A DNA stretch of 13,323 nt from Desulfobacca acetoxidans (GCA_022736495.1 DZCR01000088.1:1-13323), one strand, 5' to 3'. Shown: positions 1 through 10,153, counted from the stretch's first letter. Numbers and translations are program-made. The notes: generated from the letters alone by a model not told the origin.

Positions 1-30
1 GATGAGGCTTATTTTTTTCAATAAATTAAC

Positions 31-79
31 AAAAGCGACTTTTGCAAGAGGCTCATGGGAAAAGATACCAAGAGCCTCT
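31..79. other. Two short inverted repeats beyond clpB
   Basis: The sequence shows AAAAG-CGA-CTTTT at 31-43 and, next to it, AGAGGCTC (47-54) with its exact complement GAGCCTCT (72-79) around a 17-nt loop. A run of T lies at 12-18. They sit 100-150 nt past the clpB stop and could belong to a dispersed repeat or to a transcript end. Neither has the compact stem plus U-tract of a clear intrinsic terminator, so the role is open. Confidence 0.3.
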
Positions 80-147
80 CCCACCTTTCCAAAGAAGAAA
101 TGCTGGGTACATATATTATAGGAGAGAAAAATAGGGCCGAAAATGTC

Positions 148-170
148 GGGGCGGGTTTCAAACCCGCCCC
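148..170. repeat. GC-rich 23-bp perfect palindrome, copy 1
   Basis: An 11-nt arm, GGGGCGGGTTT, is followed by one C and the exact complementary arm. The identical 23 bp recurs at 7815-7837. This copy lies 13 nt past the clpB stop codon, so the clpB mRNA would end in or pass through a very stable hairpin. There is no U-tract directly after it. It may stabilise 3' ends or weakly terminate, but the sequence identity between copies suggests a REP-like dispersed element. Confidence 0.75.
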
Positions 171-183
171 TGAATTATGCTCG

Positions 184-2793
<2,610 letters not shown>

Positions 2794-2845
2794 TATTTTA
2801 GAACCCTCCGACTGATATGGCTAACATTGAGAAATCACTTCAAAA

Positions 2846-2873
2846 ATAATAAGCATCCAAGGGAGCTTGTCAA
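2846..2873 (-). promoter_or_regulatory. Probable clpB promoter
   Basis: On the minus strand, TTGACA (2873-2868) is followed by a 16-nt spacer and TATTAT (2851-2846). This is a near-consensus housekeeping promoter about 50 nt upstream of the clpB start. The -35 is preceded by C (CTTGACA), partly like the heat-shock sigma-32 -35 (CTTGAA), but no CCCCAT-type -10 is present. No CIRCE-like inverted repeat was seen. Confidence 0.6.
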
Positions 2874-2919
2874 GTTCTTGTGAACATGTGCCAATAATTA
2901 AGGCAATTCCTACTAAATG

Positions 2920-2948
2920 TGGCTCATTTAGCCGTTCTTTGCTAAAAT
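2920..2948 (+). promoter_or_regulatory. Weak candidate promoter for the DUF1186 gene
   Basis: TAAAAT (2943-2948) is a good -10, 45 nt upstream of the ATG at 2994. The -35 position 17 nt before it reads TGGCTC, a poor match. The gap between the two divergent genes is only 200 nt, so a forward promoter must lie here or overlap the clpB promoter. Confidence 0.3.
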
Positions 2949-2993
2949 TACTTCTAGTCTCATCGTTCCCAAAATCTTTTCAGGAATCCCCCC

Positions 2994-3863
2994 ATGCCCA
3001 GTGAAGAAATCTCCGCCATTCTTCAGGCCTTCGAACGCTTTGACGGCGATTATAAATGGGAAGCCGTGGACGCGGCCATAGCCCACCGGGAGGAAATCTC
3101 CCCTCACCTCATCGAGTGCCTGGAAAAAGTGGCTGCCGAACCGTCCGTTTACCTGGATGATGAGTACTATTACCTTGATGTCTACGCTTTCATGCTCTTA
3201 GGGCATTTTCAGGACCCCCGGGCGCATCAGGCTATTGTGGATCTCTTTAGCCTCCCCGACGACATCCCGGACAAACTTTTCGGCGACCTCATCACCGAAT
3301 ACCTGGCCATGGTTTTGTTCAGGACCTGCGGCGGTGATTTCGTCCTGATCAAATCTCTGATGCTCAATCGCCGGGCCAACGCCTGGGTCCGGGGCCAGGC
3401 GGCGCTAGCCTTGGTCTATGCCGTAGCGGCCGGGCAGTTGTCCCGGGAGGAGGTGTTGACTTTTTTCAGCGCCCTGTTCACCGGTGACGAGGCCGAGCCG
3501 CTTTCCCCTTTCTGGGGCGCGATTACGGATTGTATCCTGGATCTCCAGCCCCAGAAGCTCATGCCCCTAATCCGGGATGCGGAGGCCCGGGGTTTGCTGG
3601 ATGGCAGCATCTTAGTGAAAGAGGACTTTGACGATGCCTTGAGAAAATCCGTCGACCAAAGCCTGGCAGAGGTACGCCTAAGGATGGAGCAGCCCCCTTG
3701 GAACGATCTGCATAGTATAATGTCGGGGTGGCATTGCTTTAATGATGAGGCATGGGAGCCGGATATCGTACCCATCGAAGCCCCCAAGGCAAATAAGAAA
3801 GCCCAGAAGAAGAAGAAAAAAAAGAAGACGGCCAAGGCCTCCCGGCGCAAAAACCGCCGTTAA
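2994..3863 (+). CDS. DUF1186-like protein with lysine-rich C-terminal tail
   Basis: This 289-aa soluble protein has no signal peptide or membrane segment. Its body (about 1-245) is alpha-helical, acidic and repeat-like, with a short acidic/aromatic stretch DDEYYYLD (55-62) and a segment on inspection-like spacing (YAFMLLGHFQDPRAHQAIVDL). This resembles the DUF1186 family of HEAT-like proteins of unknown function, some of which are found near SEC-C metal-binding proteins. Near the end a GWHCFND segment is followed by a very basic tail (about 264-289, mostly Lys/Arg) that could bind nucleic acid or an acidic partner; that is inference. The ATG follows AGGAA by 8-9 nt. The tail is encoded by an A-rich tract (3808-3831) with an 8-A run, a possible slippage site. 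No function is assigned. Confidence 0.7.
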   Translation: MPSEEISAILQAFERFDGDYKWEAVDAAIAHREEISPHLIECLEKVAAEPSVYLDDEYYYLDVYAFMLLGHFQDPRAHQAIVDLFSLPDDIPDKLFGDLITEYLAMVLFRTCGGDFVLIKSLMLNRRANAWVRGQAALALVYAVAAGQLSREEVLTFFSALFTGDEAEPLSPFWGAITDCILDLQPQKLMPLIRDAEARGLLDGSILVKEDFDDALRKSVDQSLAEVRLRMEQPPWNDLHSIMSGWHCFNDEAWEPDIVPIEAPKANKKAQKKKKKKKTAKASRRKNRR

Positions 3864-3891
3864 CCATAGGGCCACCTTTTGAGACAGAGCC

Positions 3892-4626
3892 ATGAAGACC
3901 ATAGCCATTATTCCAGCCCGGTACGGTTCCACCCGCTTTCCGGGGAAACCCCTGGCGCCGATCCTGGGCAAACCCCTGATTCAATGGACCTATGAGCAGG
4001 CGTTGCAGGTGACGGGGCTGGACGGGGTCTGGGTGGCCACGGATGATACGCGCATTGAGGAGTGCGTGGAGGCCTTCGGCGGGCACGTGGTCATGACCCG
4101 AGCGGATCACCCCTCGGGGACCGACCGCCTGGCCGAAGCCGCCGCGCTTCTTGACCTGGCCCCCGAAGATATTGTCATCAATATCCAGGGAGACCAGCCG
4201 GTCTTTCCCCCGGACCTCATCGCCCAATTGTCCGGGGTCCTCAGCCGGGACCCGGAGGTGGTCATGGTCACGCCGGTGCGGCAGATAGACGATGCCGCGG
4301 CTGCAGCCAACCCCAACGTGGTCAAGGTGGTCTTTGACCAGACCGGCCGTGCCCTCTTTTTTTCCCGGAGCCCCCTGCCGTTCTGGCGGGACGGCGGGCA
4401 CGCCTATTTTTACCAGCATATTGGCATTTACGCCTACCGGGTGCAGTTCTTGAAAGCGTTCGTACACCTACCGCCCGGGCGCTGGGAAGCGGCCGAGAAG
4501 CTGGAGCAGCTCCGGGCCCTGGAGCACGGCTTTGCCATTCACATCGTGGAGACGCACGGAGACACCCGGGAAGTGGACAGCCCGGAAGACCTCCGGAAGG
4601 CGGAGGATTTTCTCCGGCGGCAATAG
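3892..4626 (+). CDS. kdsB: 3-deoxy-manno-octulosonate cytidylyltransferase (CMP-Kdo synthetase)
   Basis: KdsB activates Kdo with CTP to CMP-Kdo and pyrophosphate, the step needed before Kdo is added to lipid A in the cytoplasm. The 244-aa length is typical. The N-terminal nucleotide-binding signature IPARYGSTRFPGKPL (7-21) is intact, followed by VATDD (48-52), the SGTDR segment (75-79) and the Mg/CTP-binding NIQGDQP (97-103; Asp101). The C-terminal EVDSPEDL matches the usual DTPEDL-type ending. It starts 28 nt after the DUF1186 stop, so the two are probably co-transcribed, but only a weak GAG-type ribosome site precedes its ATG. It implies a Kdo-containing lipopolysaccharide and hence a Gram-negative cell. 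No other LPS gene is in the window. Confidence 0.95.
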   Translation: MKTIAIIPARYGSTRFPGKPLAPILGKPLIQWTYEQALQVTGLDGVWVATDDTRIEECVEAFGGHVVMTRADHPSGTDRLAEAAALLDLAPEDIVINIQGDQPVFPPDLIAQLSGVLSRDPEVVMVTPVRQIDDAAAAANPNVVKVVFDQTGRALFFSRSPLPFWRDGGHAYFYQHIGIYAYRVQFLKAFVHLPPGRWEAAEKLEQLRALEHGFAIHIVETHGDTREVDSPEDLRKAEDFLRRQ

Positions 4627-4638
4627 CCTGACAGGAGT

Positions 4639-5841
4639 TTAGGGAGCGGCGGGGGGCGGCGGGGCGACGCCCCGATAATATGCCGGAAACCTGCGGGCTA
4701 AAAATGGCGTTAATCGGGTGGCAACGAGGTCCGCCACTTTCTCAGCCCCGGCATTGGTAAAGTGCATCAGGTCGTAATAATAGCGGGAATCCTTGGGCAT
4801 CTCCCGGGCCAGATCGATCACCAGGACCCCTTGTTCCTGCCCCACCTGACGGGTAACGTCGTTATATAACTCCAAGACCTGCCATCCGGTTGCACCGTCC
4901 ATATCCTTGGCTACAAACCTGTGCGCCAGATTGACCCCGGTGGTTGGGTCAACACTATTGCCATAAAGTACCGGCTGGGTCACCAACACCGGAATAATAT
5001 TATGCTGCCGGGAAATAGCGAGGAGCTTTTCCAGTCTCCGCCGATACGGACCCAAGTAATGATCTCGATGATCTTTAAAGATAGCGGCTTGCGCTGACGC
5101 TGAAAGCGTAAAATGCGGGAGCTTTGTAATATCGGTCTCCTGGGGATCATTCTGGTTGTTGATCATGGTTGACTTGGGAAAATAGAAGCGGTAGAGGTTT
5201 AAGGCCGCGGCGGCCAGTTCGCTGTGTACCGCAACGGTTGCTAGAGTCCGCTCGAAGGAGCGGAAATTTGCTGCATGAATCCTTTCATCAAAATCACGTT
5301 CACTGTGCAGCCCCACGTCATTGATACCTACCAAAAAAACTACAACTTTGGGCTTTAACTTCACCAGATAATCCTGCATCAAGATATAGTGACCGAAAGT
5401 GGAATTGCCGCTGAGGCCGGCATTATTGAGCCAGAGGTGCTTAAAGTGGGCCTTGAGCTTGACAGCCAGATCATGGGACCAGGTCTTGTTGTCGTCCAAG
5501 TCGAGACATTCGGTAGTACTGCCGCCTACGGTAACAATGCTAAGATCATTGGTAAAATCGGCGGGCGGTTCCGGGCCCCGGAACCCCAGGGAATTTCTTT
5601 GCACGGTGACCACCTGGTCCAGTTTTCCCAGTCCGTGTTCGTGGTGGATAATTTCTTTTTTATGAATAGGCAGAATAATTTTGTCCCCCTTGATCCGAAA
5701 GCCCAAGGGATTGTAAATTCTCAAGACGAGTTCACAAAAACCTAAGACTAAAATGAGACTTATCAATAAAACTAAAAGATTTTTGCCGAGGTTACTTGAT
5801 CTTGTCCTTATTGTTGTTTGAGATGCCTGTTTCGATGCCAT
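4639..5841 (-). CDS. Membrane-anchored SGNH/GDSL-family hydrolase
   Basis: This 400-aa protein has a basic N-terminus, one hydrophobic helix (about 20-40), and then a large domain probably exposed to the periplasm. The SGNH blocks are all visible: block I GGST (106-109) with nucleophile Ser108; block II GLSGNST with Gly145; block III GIND with Asn174; and block V DLMHFTNAG with Asp357 and His360. The catalytic set is complete. Such enzymes are esterases, lipases or O-acetyl-transfer/deacetylation enzymes acting on envelope or extracellular polysaccharides; the substrate cannot be read here. The C-terminus ends in PPPPAAP. The ATG at 5841 is preceded by GGGAG at about 9-nt spacing. The gene converges on kdsB with only 12 nt between stops and no terminator. 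Being next to kdsB hints at envelope glycan work, but the opposite strand argues against an operon. Confidence 0.88.
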   Translation of the reverse strand: MASKQASQTTIRTRSSNLGKNLLVLLISLILVLGFCELVLRIYNPLGFRIKGDKIILPIHKKEIIHHEHGLGKLDQVVTVQRNSLGFRGPEPPADFTNDLSIVTVGGSTTECLDLDDNKTWSHDLAVKLKAHFKHLWLNNAGLSGNSTFGHYILMQDYLVKLKPKVVVFLVGINDVGLHSERDFDERIHAANFRSFERTLATVAVHSELAAAALNLYRFYFPKSTMINNQNDPQETDITKLPHFTLSASAQAAIFKDHRDHYLGPYRRRLEKLLAISRQHNIIPVLVTQPVLYGNSVDPTTGVNLAHRFVAKDMDGATGWQVLELYNDVTRQVGQEQGVLVIDLAREMPKDSRYYYDLMHFTNAGAEKVADLVATRLTPFLARRFPAYYRGVAPPPPAAP

Positions 5842-5864
5842 TACTTATCGCTCCCAATGACTTA

Positions 5865-5892
5865 TTTGTATCATGAGACGCTACATTGTCAA
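5865..5892 (-). promoter_or_regulatory. Probable promoter of the SGNH hydrolase gene
   Basis: On the minus strand, perfect TTGACA (5892-5887) is followed by a 16-nt spacer and TACAAA (5870-5865, 4 of 6 matches). The -10 ends 23 nt before the ATG, giving a very short leader that still includes the GGGAG ribosome site. Confidence 0.5.
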
Positions 5893-5909
5893 AGGGAATT
5901 CAGCCTATG

Positions 5910-5927
5910 ACCAGCACGGTAGCTGGT
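5910..5927. promoter_or_regulatory. Hairpin/dyad upstream of the SGNH promoter
   Basis: ACCAGC and GCTGGT form a perfect 6-bp dyad around ACGGTA. It lies 17 nt upstream of the -35 for the SGNH gene and about 65 nt upstream of the pyrF -35. The position suits a regulator site between divergent promoters, but the dyad is short and there is a single copy. Confidence 0.2.
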
Positions 5928-5991
5928 TATCGACAAAAATCATTAACCAATTAAAGGCAACACTGCGTTATTGAGCCCCAAATCTAACCCC

Positions 5992-6020
5992 TTGCCAGAG
6001 AATTCGGATTAGACTATAGT
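5992..6020 (+). promoter_or_regulatory. Strong promoter of the pyrF operon
   Basis: TTGCCA (5992-5997), a 17-nt spacer and TATAGT (6015-6020) match the housekeeping consensus at 5 of 6 positions in each box. Transcription would begin near 6027. That is downstream of the upstream in-frame TTG at 6023, which helps fix the pyrF start at 6080 and leaves a leader of about 53 nt. No obvious attenuator is seen in that leader. Confidence 0.65.
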
Positions 6021-6079
6021 TTTTGCAGATCGTTGAAAAACTGCCAACTGAGTTGTACTCTGTCAGAAAGAAAAAAGTC

Positions 6080-6832
6080 ATGATAGCCCCTCACGAACGG
6101 TTGATTTTTGCCCTGGATGTGCCGGATAAGGCCACTGCTTTAGCCTGCGTGCATGAACTAAGGGACCACGTGGGCCTCTTCAAGGTGGGGCTTGAGCTCT
6201 TTTATGCCGAAGGGCACGCCTTGCTCCGGGAATTGGACGATGCTTTAGGCGCTCACCGGATTTTCCTGGATCTCAAGATTTACGATATCCCCGCCACGGT
6301 ACTGGGCGCTCTCAACAAGATACCCCGTGGGGTTGCTCTGGCCACGGTCCCCAGCGATCTGGGACCCACGGGCCTACAGAAAATTGTGGAAGGCACGGCG
6401 TTGCCGGTGCTGGCCGTGACCGTGCTCACCAGCATGAACGGGGATGACCTGCTGGGTCTGGGCTACGAGGAACCTTACGCTCAGGACCCCACCCGTCTGG
6501 TGGTTCGCAAGGCCAAAATGGCCCAGGAGGCCGGTTGTCGGGGGGTGGTTTGTTCGGGCCGGGAGGTCAAGGCGGTCAAGGAGGCCTGCGGGCGGGATTT
6601 TCTGGCCGTTTGCCCCGGGATTCGTCCGGCCTGGGCCACCGTGGATGCCGACGACCAAAAGCGCATCGTCACGCCTTTCGAGGCCATCAGCAACGGCGCC
6701 GACTATATCGTGGTGGGCCGTCCCATCCGCCAGGCTCACGTTAAAGTGGCTGCAGCCCGCCAGGTGGAGGAGGAAATTGCCATGGCCCTAACCACGTTAC
6801 CCCACACATCATGCAATCCGGCAAAGAACTGA
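6080..6832 (+). CDS. pyrF: Orotidine-5'-phosphate decarboxylase
   Basis: PyrF decarboxylates OMP to UMP, the last step of de novo pyrimidine synthesis. From the ATG at 6080 it has 250 aa, close to the usual 230-245. The N-terminal FALDVP (10-15), Lys35 and the catalytic DLKIYDIP (64-71: Asp64, Lys66, Asp69) are present, as are the phosphate-loop features PGIRP and VVGRPI. The common DLKFHDIPNT reads DLKIYDIPAT here, so a His and an Asn are replaced, but the charged catalytic network is kept. The reading frame is open back to a TTG at 6023; the promoter position argues against that start. The ATG is preceded only by a purine-rich A/G tract rather than a clear Shine-Dalgarno. Its 3' end overlaps the next gene by 22 nt. 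Confidence 0.95.
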   Translation: MIAPHERLIFALDVPDKATALACVHELRDHVGLFKVGLELFYAEGHALLRELDDALGAHRIFLDLKIYDIPATVLGALNKIPRGVALATVPSDLGPTGLQKIVEGTALPVLAVTVLTSMNGDDLLGLGYEEPYAQDPTRLVVRKAKMAQEAGCRGVVCSGREVKAVKEACGRDFLAVCPGIRPAWATVDADDQKRIVTPFEAISNGADYIVVGRPIRQAHVKVAAARQVEEEIAMALTTLPHTSCNPAKN

Positions 6833-7716
6833 TATCCCCCGTGGTCATCTCCACCGCGCTGGGGCATGGCGGCCAAGGCATTTTTCCCTACACCTTGCTT
6901 CCCGGGTACCGCCGGTTGCTCCAGGCGGTTCACGATACCGGCACCACGGTATTCAGCAAATCCGCCACCCGCTTGCCGCGCCGGGGCAACTTTATCCCCG
7001 CCAACCCCCTCACCTGGAAATACATCCGGCGCCTCCCAGGTATGGGCATGCTCAATGCCTATGGTCTGACCAACTATGGCGCGGAGGCCTGCGCCGCGGA
7101 TATCCGGCGGGCCTGCGACCGGGGGCTCAAGGTCATTCCCAATATTTATCCGGAGTTCATCAAGGGCACGGATACGGCCATCCGAGAGACCCTGGAGGCC
7201 GTCGCCATCTTGCGCCGCAGCCTGGGGCCCTACTTTAAGATCCTGGAACTTAACTACTCCTGCCCCAATTCGGAGGAGGCCATTGCCAAAAATGTGGTTC
7301 AGGCTATCCAGTGCACCCGGAAAGTGCGCAGCCTCTATCCTGACTTGTTTTTAGTCGCCAAGCTCAGTATCTGCCACCCCTACGAGTTCGCCCAGGAACT
7401 GGAACGCATCGGGGTCAACGCTCTCCACGCCTTGAACACCATCCCCTACAGCATCGTCTTCCCCTTGCAGCGCTCGCCCCTGCATGGAGTGGGCGGCGGG
7501 GGCATCTCCGGGGGACCGGCCTGTGAGTTGGCCTATAAATATAACCAGGAATTGCGCCCCAGGGTGGGGCTGTTTTTGATTATGGGCTGCGGCGTCCGGA
7601 ACAAAGACGACGTCCAGCGCTACTTCGACCTCGGGGCCGACGCGGTCAGCCTGTGCACCCTGGCCCTGCGGCAACCCCGGGAGGCCACCCGGGTTGTGCT
7701 TACCTACAATAGCTGA
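6811..7716 (+). CDS. Dihydroorotate dehydrogenase-like flavoprotein (divergent PyrD family)
   Basis: This 301-aa TIM-barrel FMN protein matches dihydroorotate dehydrogenases along its length: FSKSATRLPRRGN (48-60, Lys50), MLNAYGLTNYG (80-90), the active-site loop NYSCPNS (148-154) with Cys151 as the likely base, KLS (Lys184), ALNTI (207-211), GGGISGG (229-235) and MGCGVRNKDD (258-267). A Cys base is the class 1 (soluble) type; class 2 uses Ser. Departures from the usual pattern are NYG for NPG, the missing Gly-rich stretch after SCPN, and SLCT where VxxGT normally holds the FMN phosphate. No PyrK electron-transfer partner is adjacent. The overlap with pyrF implies coupled translation and a role in pyrimidine synthesis, where it would make orotate. 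A different dihydropyrimidine-type substrate cannot be excluded. Confidence 0.8.
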   Translation: MQSGKELISPVVISTALGHGGQGIFPYTLLPGYRRLLQAVHDTGTTVFSKSATRLPRRGNFIPANPLTWKYIRRLPGMGMLNAYGLTNYGAEACAADIRRACDRGLKVIPNIYPEFIKGTDTAIRETLEAVAILRRSLGPYFKILELNYSCPNSEEAIAKNVVQAIQCTRKVRSLYPDLFLVAKLSICHPYEFAQELERIGVNALHALNTIPYSIVFPLQRSPLHGVGGGGISGGPACELAYKYNQELRPRVGLFLIMGCGVRNKDDVQRYFDLGADAVSLCTLALRQPREATRVVLTYNS

Positions 7717-7814
7717 AGGGCAAGCGGGTCGGGGGAGGGGCCGCACCAGGGAGGATCGCTTGGCGCCTTCGCTGGCGACGCGGCAATCTGGAGATGATTG
7801 TCGTAAGGCACGGA

Positions 7815-7837
7815 GGGGCGGGTTTCAAACCCGCCCC
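7815..7837. repeat. GC-rich 23-bp perfect palindrome, copy 2
   Basis: This is identical to 148-170 over all 23 bp, with one more matching pair outside (A7814/T7838). It lies in the 166-nt gap between the convergent DHOD-like and oadA genes, 45 nt past the oadA stop. Both copies therefore sit just downstream of minus-strand genes. It may act on both converging transcripts. No U-tract follows on either strand. Confidence 0.75.
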
Positions 7838-7882
7838 TACAGGTATCTTCTTAAGCTTGCAGCCCCGCCCTGAAACAGATAC

Positions 7883-9829
7883 TTACTTTCCGATCACCAG
7901 GATGGTGGCGTCTTTGGCGACGGAGGCGCCGGGTTCGAAGTTGATGGCCTTCACCACGCCGGTGGCCGGGGCCGGCAGGGAGTTCTGCATCTTCATGGCC
8001 TCTAACACACAGATCAGGTCGCCGTTGTTGACCTTGTCTCCCACCTTGACGGAGTAGTTGATGATCATCCCGGGCATGGGAGCTTTGAGGGGCACGTCCC
8101 CTGCGGCCAGGCTTTCGGCTGCGGGCGCCGCCGCGGCTGCGGGTCTAGGGGCAGGCGCAGCTGCCGGAGCCGCCAGCGCCCGAGGCGCCGCCATGGGGGC
8201 CACACCGGCGATCACCGGGGCGCCGGAGGTGCACTCCACCTCAACCTGGTAGTACTGATTGTCCACGAAGACGTTAAAGCTCCTGAGCCCCGGGCCCTTC
8301 TGCGGGGCGGCCTGCTCCAGGGAATCCAGATGCTCCTTGACCTTGGCGAAGAGATTCTTCTGCTTGATCTTGATGTAAACTGCATCTTCCAGGGCGATTT
8401 GCTCCAGGGTCTTACCCTTGACGTCGGCGGGGATGGGCTCCAGCCCGTACTTCCACTTCAGGAAGCGCATGCCGGTAGTGGGATACAGGGCGTAGATCAG
8501 GATGTCGCCCTCGTTTTTGGCGATGCTCTTGGTATCCGCCACCGCCTTATCCCACTCGGGCTCCAGGATATCCCCGGGGCGTCCGGTGGTTGGGGTTTCG
8601 CCCCGCTCGTAGCCTTTGAGGATCAGCTTCTGCACTTCCGGGTCCATAGGGGCCGGGGTCTTGCCGTAGAGGCCGTAGGCCAGTCCCTGGGTCTCGGCGG
8701 TCACCTTGTTGTAGCGCCCGAACAAGACGTTCATCACCGCCTGGATACCCACAATCTGGCTGGTGGGGGTTACCAGGGGCGGATAGCCCAGTTCCCTCCT
8801 GGTCTGGGGCAGTTCATCCATCACTTCGTGGATGCGGTCCAAGGCGTCCAACTCCTTGAGCTGGTTCACCAGGTTGGAGTACATGCCGCCAGGAATCTGG
8901 TGCAGCAGCACCCCGGTGTCGATCTGGGCCATCTTGGAGGTGTCCAGCAGGTCCCGGTATTTCACCGCCACCTTCTCCAGGTCGTAGCCGATCTCGATGA
9001 GTTTGGCCAGGTCCATGTCGGTTTCCCGGTCGGTGCCTTCCACCGCCACCACCAACGGCTCGATGGCCGGCTGGGAGGTGCGCAGGGCAAAGGGCGACAG
9101 GCAGGTGTCCACCACGTCCACCCCGGCCTCGATGGCCTTCAGATAGCTCATGGAGCCGGAGCCCGAGGTGTAGTGGGTATGGAACTCCACCGGGATCTTG
9201 ACGGTCTCCTTGATACCTTTGATGATGGCGTAGGCGTCGTTGGGCGAGCACATCCCCGCCATGTCTTTGAGGACAAAGGAGTCGGCCCCCATCTCGGCGG
9301 ACTTCTTCGCAAAGTTGACGTAGTAGTCCAGGTTGAAGATGGGGCCGCCCATGCGCCGCTGGGTCAGGGAGTAGCACACCGCGGCCTGGAAGTGGGCCAT
9401 GAGGCCGGCCTTTTTGGCGTCCATGAGGGCCTTGACCGCCACTTCCCAGTTGCGCATGTCGTTCAAGGCGTCGAAGACCCGGAAGATGTCCACCCCGGCT
9501 TCGGCGGTGTAGCGCACGAAACGGTAGGTGAGATCGTCGGCGTAGTTGCGGTAGCCCACCAGGTTCTGGCCCCGCAGGAGCATCATGGTGGGGGTCTTTT
9601 TGAGGATCCCCTTGATGGTGCGGATCCGCTCCCAGGGGTCGTCGCCCAGAAAGCGGTGGGTGGTGTCGAAGGTAGCGCCGCCCCAGACCTCGATGGCAAA
9701 GTAGCCCATCCGGTCCATGCGCTCCATGAAGGGAATAATGTCTTCAGACCGCATGCGAGTCGCCAGCAGCGACTGGTGCCCGTCCCGAAAGGTGGTGTCC
9801 GTAAATTTGATGGGGTTTTTTCCGGCCAT
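7883..9829 (-). CDS. 5S/OadA-type carboxyltransferase with fused biotin carrier (pyruvate/oxaloacetate-specific)
   Basis: This 648-aa cytoplasmic protein moves CO2 between biotin and pyruvate/oxaloacetate. The barrel domain (about 1-290) has TDTTFRDGHQS with Asp16, LKDMAG with Lys188 (the carbamylated lysine of the family) and FHTHYTSG with His217 and His219, the usual metal site. A conserved carboxylase domain follows (about 290-510), then an Ala/Pro-rich flexible linker (about 540-578) and a biotinyl domain with EAMKM, biotin on Lys613. It therefore equals the transcarboxylase 5S and 1.3S subunits in one chain, or OadA / pyruvate carboxylase subunit B. AAAGGAG lies 5 nt before the ATG. It is the last gene of the cluster. 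No biotin carboxylase (AccC-type) or OadB membrane subunit is nearby, favouring transcarboxylase over pyruvate carboxylase or a sodium pump. Confidence 0.92.
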   Translation of the reverse strand: MAGKNPIKFTDTTFRDGHQSLLATRMRSEDIIPFMERMDRMGYFAIEVWGGATFDTTHRFLGDDPWERIRTIKGILKKTPTMMLLRGQNLVGYRNYADDLTYRFVRYTAEAGVDIFRVFDALNDMRNWEVAVKALMDAKKAGLMAHFQAAVCYSLTQRRMGGPIFNLDYYVNFAKKSAEMGADSFVLKDMAGMCSPNDAYAIIKGIKETVKIPVEFHTHYTSGSGSMSYLKAIEAGVDVVDTCLSPFALRTSQPAIEPLVVAVEGTDRETDMDLAKLIEIGYDLEKVAVKYRDLLDTSKMAQIDTGVLLHQIPGGMYSNLVNQLKELDALDRIHEVMDELPQTRRELGYPPLVTPTSQIVGIQAVMNVLFGRYNKVTAETQGLAYGLYGKTPAPMDPEVQKLILKGYERGETPTTGRPGDILEPEWDKAVADTKSIAKNEGDILIYALYPTTGMRFLKWKYGLEPIPADVKGKTLEQIALEDAVYIKIKQKNLFAKVKEHLDSLEQAAPQKGPGLRSFNVFVDNQYYQVEVECTSGAPVIAGVAPMAAPRALAAPAAAPAPRPAAAAAPAAESLAAGDVPLKAPMPGMIINYSVKVGDKVNNGDLICVLEAMKMQNSLPAPATGVVKAINFEPGASVAKDATILVIGK

Positions 9830-9854
9830 ATGTGCTCCTTTAAAGCATTCAGCT

Positions 9855-9930
9855 TATAGGGCGTGCCGTGCACGCCGCTTGATGGCGGCCATGGGCCGCC
9901 CTATAACGGTCAACGTAGGGCGTCCCCTAC
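9855..9930. repeat. Paired hairpins between the small-subunit gene and oadA
   Basis: A 51-bp inverted repeat (9855-9905) has 9-nt perfect outer arms, TATAGGGCG and CGCCCTATA, and further imperfect GC-rich pairing inside, including GCCGC/GCGGC on the minus strand. Next to it, GTAGGG-CGTC-CCCTAC (9915-9930) is a perfect 6-bp hairpin with a 4-nt loop. Together they fill most of the 102-nt gap and end just before the small gene's stop. They look like REP-type elements and would fold in the cluster's mRNA between two coupled genes. Confidence 0.65.
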
Positions 9931-9931
9931 A

Positions 9932-10129
9932 CTAGCGCAAACTCCGGCGCTGCATCAAGAGCCTGAGTTGCATGGCCTCCTGGCGTCCCGCCAAGGCCCA
10001 GAGATTTACCGGCAGGCCCGCGGGCCGCGCCGCCTGTCCCAACGCGGCAACCTGACAGACCTCCTCGTCGGTGATATAGGCCGAGATGGCCCCGCTGATG
10101 GCGGCCAGGATTTGGGGTTTGATGCTCAT
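9932..10129 (-). CDS. Small soluble OadG/MmdE-like accessory subunit
   Basis: This 65-aa protein lies between two carboxyltransferase genes on the same strand. Its N-terminal helix ILAAISGAISAYITDEE (7-23) resembles the C-terminal part of OadG/MmdD and the roughly 55-aa MmdE subunit, which bind and stabilise the decarboxylase complex. After a short Pro/Ala stretch it has a NLWALAGRQEAM segment (42-53) and a basic end. Unlike OadG it has no membrane helix, so it would be a cytoplasmic assembly factor. The gene is supported by AAAGGAG 8 nt before the ATG and by its place in the cluster. The family link rests on pattern recall and is moderate; the alternative is an unrelated small protein. Confidence 0.65.
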   Translation of the reverse strand: MSIKPQILAAISGAISAYITDEEVCQVAALGQAARPAGLPVNLWALAGRQEAMQLRLLMQRRSLR

Positions 10130-10153
10130 GGAATGAATCTCCTTTGTAAGCAG

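Noticed and set aside
6023..6079. Upstream TTG start extending PyrF by 19 residues
   Set aside because: The -10 box ends at 6020, so the TTG would lie at or before the expected transcription start, and the added residues are unlike the PyrF family.
7741..7800. Sequence resembling a degenerate dispersed repeat (GGCGCC-TTCGCTGGCGACGCGGCAATCT region)
   Set aside because: It looks like a family of GC-rich interspersed sequences seen in other genomes, but only one copy is in the window, so it cannot be supported here.
8330..9859. Long open frame (509 codons) on the plus strand opposite oadA
   Set aside because: It is the antisense of a well-supported gene, with His/Gly/Val-rich composition typical of a GC-rich shadow frame and no recognisable domain.
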